DNA of 64,000 bases, from assembly GCA_020698575.1 (NCBI GenBank), contig CM036239.1, positions 49,069,763 to 49,133,762 on the forward strand. Direction: 5' to 3'. The translations under genes were made by a program, and so were the position numbers. Positions 55,220-64,000 of this stretch are shown here, in pieces. The stretch's first letter is position 1, and the number at the start of each line of letters is the position of its first letter. Under the pieces are notes generated by a model. The model saw only the letters and a program-made list of their open reading frames with translations. It had not been told where the DNA came from and ran no database searches. This DNA is from Bostrychus sinensis (Eukaryota > Chordata > Actinopteri > Gobiiformes > Eleotridae).

Positions 55220-56886
55220 GGTAGCAAAAGTCTTAAAGTAATATACACCATATCTACAAGTGTTAATCCTATCTTTCATTCAAGTCTATCTTCCCTTTCT
55301 TCTTCGGAGCACTTGGCTTGTCGTGGAAATTTTTTAATTTTTTATTTTTACTGTTTTTCTCATTTGCTTTTAGCTCATTTACTGAAATCCTGGTTCAAGT
55401 GTGTTTTTTTCTTCAAACTTATATTTCAACAGGACTGTCTGTTTGCAAATCATTTAGAACATTTCTTATTTCACACAGCTTTCTCAAACTCTTCACATAG
55501 CTCTCACACAGAGACACACAGCCTTCACTGAAATCACTTTATTTGGCCACTACAACAGTCTTTTTTGCACATGGAAAGGGCCTTTGGCCAAAACGCTGTT
55601 TCTTTAAATATAGAAAGTTAAATGTAACTGCAAAACTCTAACATTTGTGAGCGCTCAGCATCTGATTACAAGGAAATGACTTCTTTTTCAAGTGTTTTCA
55701 CACAGGAGTCAAAGGAAAAGGGTCTCAGCAGAGAGTCAGGATTGAGACACAATATATAGTTGTACTTATAGAAAAACATATTTTTTTATTTTTGTATAAA
55801 AATACAAACCATAAGGACTGAGGACACCTATTTACAGTGAGGTTGGATCTGTCTCTCAGCAGCCATCACAAGAGGAAAATAATGTGTAAAATAATGTACA
55901 GTACAGTCCAGTACGTAAATGTATGTAAAGTACATTCTATATTTATGTAAAAATATTTTGTCTGTATTTTTCCTGTTTCAATATGAAAACAGTCAGGCTT
56001 TAGGTAAAGAAAATACCCACAGTCTCCTGTTCATTCATTTGTGTGAAGTATGAACCCTAAATGCTCGCTGCAGTGAGAGCTGCAGTTACTGAGAACAGGA
56101 CTCAACATGTGATTGCAGTTTGATCATTTTGATGCAAAACCTTGCTTTTGAGGAATAATTTATTTAAGAGTTCTGATTACAAAACAACATTTTGCCAAAA
56201 AAAAAGCAGTTGTTTTGAGAACCTGAAATCCTGTTGGGAGTTTTTGTGTGACCTGCTTTGCAAATGACAATTCTGAATGGAGAAATGTGTCAAAGTGATT
56301 GAGAAAAACTAGTACAAACTAAATAGCGACATCTGTTGGCTGCCTGTAAGAACTGCCTTTCATTGGAGTAAATGGAAAAGTACCCAAACGAGGCCTCGCT
56401 CGCTGCGGTCATGTGATCTTAAGTAGGCCTCGAATCCTGCTCAAACCACTCGTCTCGAAACACCTCTACCTTATACACCAACAATCCAACTGCTTTTTAC
56501 AGATATAGCCTGCAAGAAAAAATAAGTCTTCCCCAGTATGGGAATATTTTGATTGCAAAAAAGAAACAGGCCCGCCCCAAAAACACTGGAACTTTTGTTT
56601 ATAAATAAAAATGAGGACAACCACACATTTGCTTGATACTTTATTGAAATTTCAATTAAGAACAAAGTTATGTGCGTATAAACTATTTATATGTATAAAT
56701 AAATATTCACTTATTGTCTTACAAAAGCTATTCATATAGGCCTATTTCAGCTCAGGTCAGAGTGAAAATATATGGCATAGTCTGTAATACATTAAATCAT
56801 ACAGCAGATGGCAGTATTTCAAACCATTTATGCGAGGCCTCGAGTGGTGAACCATTTGGTGAAGCAATGTATTGGAAAGCCTAGTG
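55220..56886. other. No gene recognised
   Basis: AT-rich. aggcctcg words near 56393, 56425 and 56835 may be ends of another short element. The NXPE PC-esterase exons expected here are not visible. Confidence 0.3.
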
Positions 56887-57142
56887 TTCCCACAGCCCTA
56901 TGTTCCCATATTTTTAGGATTTAGAAAAAAAAAAAGTATCCTTATGTTTCCACATTTCTAAGATATTTTTCAAAATGAGGCCCTATGTTCCCACATTTAT
57001 AAGTTGTTTTTGTTTGTTTGTTTTGTTTGTTTTGTTTTTTATTAGGCCCCAAAATTAGGCACTATGTTCCCACTTAATCTTAGAAATGTGGGACCATAAG
57101 ACCGGAGGAACGTAGAGCTGTAGGAACATAGGGCTGTGGGAA
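56887..57142. mobile_element. 256-bp MITE with 20-bp perfect TIRs
   Basis: ttcccacagccctatgttcc (56887-56906) is the exact reverse complement of 57123-57142. The interior repeats ctatgttcccac in the same sense twice (56982, 57062) and has a gttt-rich centre. Confidence 0.7.
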
Positions 57143-57659
57143 TATACAGTAGACAAGCTTCTATTTTAAGTCTGGTTTAGTCAAGATTTTGGTTGATTTT
57201 AGTTCATTAAAATGTTTAAATATTTTCTGAGGTGGTTTTAGAGACTTGTACAATGCTTGTCTGTGAATATTTTTATTTTATTTTATTTTTTTACATTTAG
57301 ATGGGTCAAGGTGCTCAGGGCAGATGTAAGTATTTGGCCACAGTCTTTGTTTTAATAAGTTTTAGCTTTTTGCATATGATGCCAAATGGCCATCCATCCA
57401 AATGCCATATACAAACAATAAGTATAACCTCTGTCGATTAAAGTTAGATTTACACAGGCCAGAACTAATGGATACTTATATAACTAACTCTAAATGCAAA
57501 TGTTTGGATATACATACAATCACAAAACAGAGGGCAGTACCAACGAGTGCTGCCTGATTTTAGATAAACAGTTATGGTTGGTCCAGTGAGATTGGTTTTG
57601 GTGGAAATGGGTTAAATTAGAGAAAGCAATCAGAGAAATAAAAGGTCACACATACCTTT

Positions 57660-59410
57660 ATGGTTTTGAAAAATAAGGGCACCTCATTTGAGTGGCTAAA
57701 CAACTTACAGACTGCTTTACCAAGGTTCTGGCTGTGGCTTGTTCTGCCCATCGCCTCGCCCTGGCCTGCAAAGACACTTCCCAAGAGGTGAATTATATGT
57801 CCACCTTTAGAGATCATTTCCAACAACTTTGCCTTTATTTCCACCACAATGCTAACCACAGGAACAACTTAATTACAGGAAGTCAAAGACAGCCGATAGC
57901 TTTCACAGCATATGGCAATTGTCAAGCTACAACATAATCTTAAAGCTGTCCTGAGTACCTTGGCAGAGGAAGCACAAAAAAAAAAAAAACGATGTCCAGG
58001 AGCCTTTACACATTTTGTGCTATGTATAGATTTGTTGCAGCTGTATACCTGCAAGCAGACATCCTTCCACATCTGGCAATACTTTCAAGAATATTCCAGA
58101 AGGCAAATGTCAACGTTCTTCATGTGAAGGAGCAGGTGATCATTTGTGTGCACTATTTTAGAATTGATGTGAGCGTAGCCTGCACTTTGCAAGTAATTTC
58201 TCAGTACTGCTTTAATGATTTAGGTTCCTGTTACAATTTCCACACTGCAAAGGATCAGTGAAGCTGGTGAAACTCCACTCCCTGGTCCTTTTATGGCACG
58301 TCTTCACGATGACCAGGGTGATGCTAGGGGTCTCAGGGCATTTGATATTTATTATGAGGAGGAAAGACACAGTAGAGACCGTGGTGTTCAGAATTTGCCT
58401 CGTGACCAGCAGTGGATCAGATTTGTGACAGAGGTACATAAAGTAATTTTTAGCTTGATCTATTACAAAATCTTTTTTATGTTTACTCTTTCTTTGGGCC
58501 TCCTGTCTAGCAGTTTAAACATCAGCGTTCTACCTATATATTCTCTATCCCTCCTCTGTTCATGTTCAAACCATCTCAATCTGGAAAACCTGACTTTATG
58601 TCTAAAATCATGAGCTGTCTCTCTGATGTACTTGTTCCTAATCCTACTCATCCTCGTCATGAACAAATAAAACAGAAACATCTCCCTTCTCTGCCTTGAT
58701 TCATGCTATTCTCTCTGTAGATGATGACTTGAATAATTCCCTCTTCCTGATCATTTTAGGCTGCTACTCCTTACATCAGTGGCCTGATTAGAAACATCAA
58801 AAACAGGTTCAAAAACTTGGAAATCCTGGGAGCCTTCAGTGTTCTGGGGACACACTCATTCAGCAATAGTGAGACCCAGAGACATATTAAGGGAGTGGCT
58901 GAAAAGTTTCACCCTGGAAAGGAAGAACACATTCTCCAGGAGTGGCAGTCTTTTAAAGAACGTGTGCATGAAGGGAGTGTTTTCAAGGCAAATTATATTT
59001 TTTTTTCAGGTGATGAGAGTAGGTGATGCTTTCCTAGTAAAAAGTAATAGTAAATAAATAAAAGTAATCATCTTTCTTCTGTTAGTACCCCAAAATAACA
59101 GGTCAGTAAATTGAGTACATACTTTAATACATACATGGTATTTTCATATTTAAAGAATGTTCACTTACCTGTCACATATATGTCTATTACTAAGCTCCTG
59201 CTCTTGTTCTAAACTATGTGATTTATTAAAATGTCTTCAATTTTGTATGCAGGAGAAGAATCAAGGTGAGATTCTGCAGTGCCTAGCAAGTGAATTTGAT
59301 GAATGGGGAGAAATAAACCTGTACTTAAGCCATCTCACTTTGTGTGCACTGGTCATCCCAGTTTCCAGTGTAAACTGTGAGAGGGATTCCTCAACAATGA
59401 ATCAAGTAGG
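57660..59410 (+). pseudogene. Decayed hAT-transposase-derived gene with introns (ZNF862-like)
   Basis: Words of hAT transposase relatives appear in order: CFTKVLAVACSAHRLALAC (57710), NLKAVLSTLAEEAQ (57925), MYRFVAAVYLQADILPHLAI and LSRIFQKANVNV (58020-58115), AATPYISGLIRNIKNRFKN plus LEILGAFSVL (58760-58850) and the C-terminal dimerisation box ALVIPVSSVNCERDSSTMNQ (59348-59405). They lie in different frames, with an A14 run at 57977, so it is broken. The pieces are separated by intron-like gaps with plausible sites (GAG|gtacat at 58434; tttag before 58760; tgcag before 59252). Such spliced, ZNF862-type hAT-derived genes are known in vertebrates; the exact family is my inference. Confidence 0.6.
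58470..58720 (-). pseudogene. LINE C-terminal fragment in an intron
   Basis: The minus-strand frame reads MTRMSRIRNKYIRETA, RFSRLRWFEHEQRRDREYIG and LLDRRPKERVNIKK, matching the RNxYIR...RLxWxGHVxRR...RPKxRW pattern of LINE polymerase tails, as in the fragment at 21735. It has lost all upstream parts. Confidence 0.55.
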
Positions 59411-60136
59411 CACATGGCTTGATAATATGACAGACGAGTTATGTTCTTAATTCTTTAATTTGTTTACTTTGTTTCTCCTATTATTTTTCATGAAAAATCT
59501 GATCTATGAAACAGACTGCAAGGGGATCACCTGGCTGCTTGCCTTAAATTTTGTAACTGGGCCAGATGCAAATTTGATGGACTGTCAATGGGCATTAGAA
59601 TTGTTCTTTTCTAACCCTAACCCATAGGCTGCAAACTGTGCCATTAGAGTTGGTTGTTTGTAGCTCTACACACTGCCAGTTTTGGTGATAACTTAGCATT
59701 ATTTTCTGTTCTGGTCAATACTATTCTTTTTTCTGTAATGTAGTTTTGTTATCCAGGACTTTAGCCAGAACTAAAACTGTTGTTAAATCAAGACTACAGC
59801 TAGGACTCAATTTGGACCATAGCCAGAACTCTAGCCAGGACTAAACTAGGACTGAACCTGGAATACAGCCAAGACTTAATCAGGGCTCATCCAGGACTAA
59901 ACCAGGACTACACCACTCGAACCTTTGCACACTCTGAGACTCTAAGCCATCCTCAATGATTCGAGCTTAGGCACTGCTTTTCCTGAAGAGAATAAAGAGA
60001 CAGTAAGAGAAGTACTGCCATCTGGTAGATGAATAGGTGATCTGTTAAAGACTGTTGAGAGGATGCATTCATAGTCAGTGTGCAGGCATTACTTCTGTTT
60101 TTCTATACATTGATTTTAAACTGTGCTTGTGTTGGG
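59411..60136. repeat. Intergenic, with inverted copy of the ctggtttagtc array
   Basis: 59750-59925 consists of gccaggactaaact, ccaggactaaaccagg and similar 10-13-bp words, the reverse complement of the repeat at 41890-42480. Nothing coding. Confidence 0.5.
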
Positions 60137-60148
60137 TGATATCATATA

Positions 60149-60599
60149 TCCATCCATCCATGCATCCATCTTCTTCCGCTTTATCCGGGTCGCGGGGGCA
60201 GCAGTCTAAGCAGAGATGCCCAGACTTCCCTCTCCACAGACACTTCCTCCAGCTCTGCCGGGGGCACCCCAAGGTGTTCCCAGGCCAGCCGAGAGACATA
60301 GTCCCTCCAGCGTGTCCTAGGTCTTCCCCGGGGCCTCCTCCCGGTGGGACATGCCCGGAACACCTCCCCAGGGAGGCATCCAGGAGGCATCTGGAACAGA
60401 TGCCCGAGCCACCTCAACTGACTCCTCTTGATGTGGAGAAGCAGCGGCTCTACTCCGAGCTCCTCCCAGGTGACAGAGCTCCTCACCCTATCTCTAAGGG
60501 AGCGCCCAGCCACCCTGCGGAGAAAACTCATTTCAGCCGCTTGTATCCGGGATCTTGTCCTTTCAGTCATGACCTAAAGCTCATGACCATAGGTGAGAG
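60149..60599 (-). mobile_element. Rex3-like LINE, 5' truncated, with target duplication
   Basis: Minus strand from 60599: ...YGHELxVMTERTRSRIQAAE, LLLHIKRSQLRWLGHLF, GRRPRGRPRTRWRDYV, EREVWASLLRLLPPRPG, then a (ATGG)n tail at 60149. The last ~130 codons are open. The target duplication tgatatcatata (60137-60148 and 60663-60674) encloses the LINE plus an inverted flank copy and a T21 run. Confidence 0.85.
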
Positions 60600-60708
60600 T
60601 GCACAAGGTTAATATAGATTATTACTCATGTTTTATATGGTGTTTTTTTTTTTTTTTTTTTTTGATATCATATAAAACATGAATAATAATCTATATTAAC
60701 CTTGTGCA
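60600..60708. repeat. Palindrome with T21 loop at the LINE 5' junction
   Basis: Arms 60600-60639 and 60669-60708 pair at 39 of 40 positions (tgcacaaggttaatatagat ...). The loop is tggtg-like sequence followed by 21 T (60643-60663) and the start of the target duplication. The left arm lies inside the duplication, the right arm is flanking host DNA. Confidence 0.85.
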
Positions 60709-61723
60709 TCTGTAGTAGGTTGAAAAATGCTACATTCTATGTTTTGTACTCAAATAGACACCCCTCTTTTTATTATTATTATTAACAGATGTGTCTTTCC
60801 TTCAAGTTAGTGAGTGCTATTACACATCCACACCAGTAGATGGTGCTGTTAGCGCTGCTGTGAGAGGAGAGAGTCGCAGCTTCAGAATTAAAAAAGCTCT
60901 TCTCTTCTTGTTATCTACAGGTATGACTCTAAAAGTTATTTGACTTACTAACTTAGTATGTTAAGTGTTGTAAAACATTCCAACTGAATGTATAAAGGCT
61001 GTGAATGAACTGTGAGTGTTTTAGAGTATTTAGTGTTGGTAAGACGTATTTTGGTACTGTACATGTACTTTCCACCATTGTTCAGAAGCAGATTAAGGGG
61101 TAAAGAGTTTGTATTCGAAGCCTTATTCCATCAGTGTAACCTTCTAGAGCGCTTTGTAACATGTACAACTAAGTTCAGGTTGTATTACTGTCCAATTCCC
61201 AGTTGAAGACCGCCATGCCGAGTGTTTTACCGCCATTCAGTGGCACATTTCCTTTTATATGACTGAACTGCTGAGTGTGTGTGGTAGAGAGACGACAGGG
61301 CTAGCTTATATCTCTACATATAGATTTGTTGTTGTTTGCTAAAATAAAGACACAAGGCCATTTGCTGCTGTGTTTATTATTATGCTTAACATGAAATCAA
61401 AGATGATTCACAGAGTGGTGTGTACTTCAGTGATTGTTTCAAAACCCTCAAACGCATTTTATCAATTCAAATAAAAGAATCATCAGCATTAATTATTGTG
61501 AATGTTTGATTTAGATTTCACTGATTTAAAATAATAGAAAAAAATGTGTTTCTGAAGATCGCATGTGGCTCGTCTAAGGAGTTGTTTGATGTTTGTCTGT
61601 GGCAGCATGGAAACAGCCTGAAATCATACAGAGAACAACAATGTCAAACTTTTAACTGTTTGTCTGTTTGACATTACTGTAAAGCCCTTTGTAGCGACTG
61701 TTGTTGTGATATTAGATACTGGG
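60709..61723. other. No gene recognised
   Basis: AT-rich with short open frames, including a 64-codon plus frame at 61012 without motif. Confidence 0.3.
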
Positions 61724-61870
61724 GCAGCTGTAGCTCAGGAGGTAGAGCCACCAGCTAACCGGAAAGTTGGCAGTTTGAACCCTGCTGCCGGCATTGCATA
61801 CTTATGTTGTGTCCTTGGGTAAGACATCTCATCTCATCACTTGGTCTGGTTTTAAAAGACAGTTGTAAAT
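61724..61870 (+). repeat. tRNA-derived SINE, truncated
   Basis: ggggcagctgtagctcagga followed by ggtagagccacc (A box) and ggcagtttgaaccc (B box), then gtccttgggtaagacatctc. This is the head of the SINE at 11325, without its body. Confidence 0.65.
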
Positions 61871-62094
61871 AGATGGAATCTGTATCTGGGACCACCATTT
61901 CTGTTAAAAGGTTTTTCATTTTTGACAAAGATTGCATCTTGACTCCTCAGACCTCACTGTCCTCAAAGGTCTGTGTCCTTCACGTGGAGGTGTACTGCAG
62001 ACTCTGGTCCTCTGGAGTTGGCCGTGCAGAGGCGGTCTGGTTTCCCCAATGTGTCAAAAAAATAAAAATTCTTTAAACAGAAATGGTGGTTCCA

Positions 62095-62415
62095 TCTGTT
62101 TCCTTAAAAACGAACCAAGACAGTTTCACTCAGGTCATTAACATCTGAAGGAGCAGACCAGGCTGAGGAGGGTTAACGACTGTCCCACTCCAGCTAAGGA
62201 CAAAAGACCGATAACGACTAGGCTAACTAGTCTAAGGCTTTCATCCACTATAGACTAATAGAATTTGGTTTCAGGGATTTCTCAGAGATCTCACCAGTTT
62301 AATTCAGAAGTGATATGTCTGAAACGTCTTCAACTTAGAACCAGATGACTTTTTTTAACCTTGTATTTAGTGATTAAGACAGCCTGGACGACTGAGAGTC
62401 TTCACAGACACAATT
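62095..62415 (-). repeat. Second copy of the fold-back repeat
   Basis: Right end ctgagagtcttcacagac is the reverse complement of the left end of the 1486-1810 element (tctgtgaagactctcactcg), and ctgaaacgtcttcaactta matches its aagttgaagacgtttcac. About 320 bp, more diverged. Confidence 0.5.
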
Positions 62416-62611
62416 GTTTTGATATATAAAAAAATATTACAGTGATTACTTTCTTGGTCCAGGCCCTGCTGACAACATCTGCAGAACACACGTCTGTAAA
62501 AGACACACAACAGATTTACTTTGTGTCTTGTCATTTTAGAAAACCAAAACAAAGTCTGCTGGGTGATATAGAAAGATAATGGAAGTTGGGCTGTACCATG
62601 ATGTAGTTGCT

Positions 62612-62720
62612 TCAGAGGATGTAGAGTTTGATTTGGCAGTGCAGGCTGAGGTCAGGGCAAGACATCAGAGCTTCTCCATTGGACAACAGCTCCACGCTGC
62701 CATCAGCAGGAACCACACAG
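62612..62720 (-). CDS. Candidate terminal exon, product unknown
   Basis: On the minus strand a good acceptor (gtcctgtgtctgtttgcag) opens a phase-1 frame of 36 codons that ends in TGA at 62614-62612: VVPADGSVELLSNGEALM, SCPDLSLHCQIKLYIL. The composition looks protein-like and the acceptor has a pyrimidine tract, but no partner exon was found up to 64000. It could also be read by chance. I do not recognise the sequence. Confidence 0.25.
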
Positions 62721-64000
62721 CTGCAAACAGACACAGGACACATTTCAGCAGTTTTTCTTGTCTGTTAGAAGAACACAACCCTTCTATATTTGTTCAGCAT
62801 CTTTCTTCAACATGGAACCATTTTATTGCTTTGTTTAACCCTTGTTCCCTAATGAGGATACAAGTGTCCTTTTCCAGTGTTTTTATGTTGATAACTTTGC
62901 AGTGTTTTTTTCCCTTTTCTCTGAAATGTGTCTCAGGTGTGCCTTTAATCATTTATCAGTCCCTCCAGGGTTTTGCGGGCAATTTTTGTGACTGTTGCAG
63001 GCTAAAATTCCTGATTTTGTGAAGGATTTTCTTAAAAGTTGCGCTAAAAGTTGTGATTTTTTTTTTGTCTATAATTCACAGGTAAAAAGTACCAGAGGTG
63101 ATAAAAATTCATTGTTACTTGAGCTTTTTCTTAAAAATATTAGCTAGAACTATAAAAAACAAAAAATCTGTTTTTAAACATATGTGAGGTGGTAATAATC
63201 AAATTAAAAATACCTGTATTTGAACAGGCCAAGCATACCTACTTTTTTAAAAGATATTGCTGTGTTATTAGGCTGTTTTTTTGGGTTATTACACTGCCGC
63301 TGATTCTGATTCTGTTCCTCTCAGATCTTCTCTGGTGGTTCCTGTTGTGTGCTGTAGAACATCCAGTCATTAAAAACAGAGGAAGTTTGCTGTGCTAGGT
63401 TTTCAGGAAGGTTATTATTCTGCAAGAACCACACAAGAATGCAAGAATCATCCATGTTAGTTTTGGATACAGGTCAGTGGTGCTCTGCTTACGTCCCGCC
63501 CTTTGTTTCTCTGATTGGGTACTTGTGATTGTTCTGCTTATAGACACAAAAGTTACGCAAAGGGACCAGACTAACTTCTTTTTATAGAACAGAAATAGAG
63601 TTGGTCTGGCCGCCCTGGGTAGCCAGAACAACCAGACTGACCTAAAGTCTGTATCTTCAGGCAGTGAGTTTGCTAAACAGTCTCTCCTCTCACTGCCCCA
63701 TCCACAGACACACACCTCATCCCACCACTGCAATAACTGGACTGTGCACTGTTGCAGCTCTCACACAACACTCCATGATGTCTGCCTTTATGTCCCGTCT
63801 TTTGATCTGCCCTTTATATGCTGCCCACAAATATTTATTCTACATTTTACTCATGGAAGACTGATCGTACCTTGTTGTTCTTAATTTGAATCTCTCTTTT
63901 TATAAGATCCACTGAGCACCAATGACATTTCAACTGAACTTTAAGAAACAATACTAGTTATTGAACTGGTGGCAGCCCATACACCATTGTTAAGCCCATT
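62721..64000. other. Right edge, no gene recognised
   Basis: AT-rich. Open frames at 63189-63398 (plus) and 63395-63733 (minus, 112 codons) lack recognisable motifs. The latter contains text such as RPTLFLFYKKK seen in no family I know. Confidence 0.3.

Noticed and set aside
61724..61800. Possible tRNA gene
   Set aside because: A and B boxes are present, but the cloverleaf is degenerate and the sequence continues into a SINE body shared with 11325-11581.
62579..63022. 147-codon plus-strand open frame
   Set aside because: Contains a better minus-strand exon candidate with a good acceptor; the plus frame has no motif and continues through low-complexity T-rich sequence.
1..64000. CRISPR array, operon, prophage or bacterial defence system
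   Set aside because: Direct repeats present are minisatellites or transposon parts; genes have introns and repeats are of teleost type.

Overview
The window looks like teleost fish nuclear DNA. It holds one spliced gene that can be read almost end to end, several decayed or partial multi-exon genes, and a very dense load of fish-type repeats. These include Rex3-like (RTE clade) LINEs, tRNA-derived SINEs, many hAT elements with 8-bp target duplications, TTAA-flanked MITEs, a Tc1/mariner remnant and minisatellites. Introns have GT-AG ends and base composition is AT-rich. I see no bacterial operons, CRISPR arrays, rRNA or free-standing tRNA genes.

Left third (1-31 kb): mostly repeats. A candidate minus-strand gene of unknown identity runs from a first exon near 26.3 kb through exons at 21.5 and 5.7 kb and leaves the window to the left; its three exons join in phase. 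Around it lie a hAT with internal tandem repeats (1975-2967), two copies of one hAT in opposite orientation (7282-8633 and 9622-10860), an unclassified transposon with perfect 29-bp terminal repeats (12023-12730), a hAT at 14835-15820, a SINE split by a 1.3-kb hAT (19521-21125), a LINE tail split by a SINE (21735-22310), a hAT nested in a hAT (24327-25204) and a 1.7-kb hAT (28400-30084).

Middle (31-50 kb): a decayed spliced gene of a zinc-finger/tyrosine-recombinase-like family (31345-35825) carries a Rex3-like LINE in its last intron. The main gene follows: a nuclear poly(A) polymerase of about 588 residues in 16 exons (39033-46527, plus strand) with all three catalytic aspartates. One exon junction needs an unusual acceptor to stay in frame.

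Right part (50-64 kb): the last exon of an unrecognised coiled-coil gene (minus strand, 50455-50773), an NXPE-family gene relic whose coding exon is split by a hAT, a decayed intron-containing hAT-transposase-derived gene (57.7-59.4 kb), and a Rex3-like insertion flanked by a 12-bp target duplication plus an inverted copy of its own flank.

Apart from the poly(A) polymerase, no complete functional pathway can be read here. The main interest is the layered transposition history, the divergent polymerase paralogue and the domesticated-transposase-type relics. All boundaries come from reading the sequence by eye.
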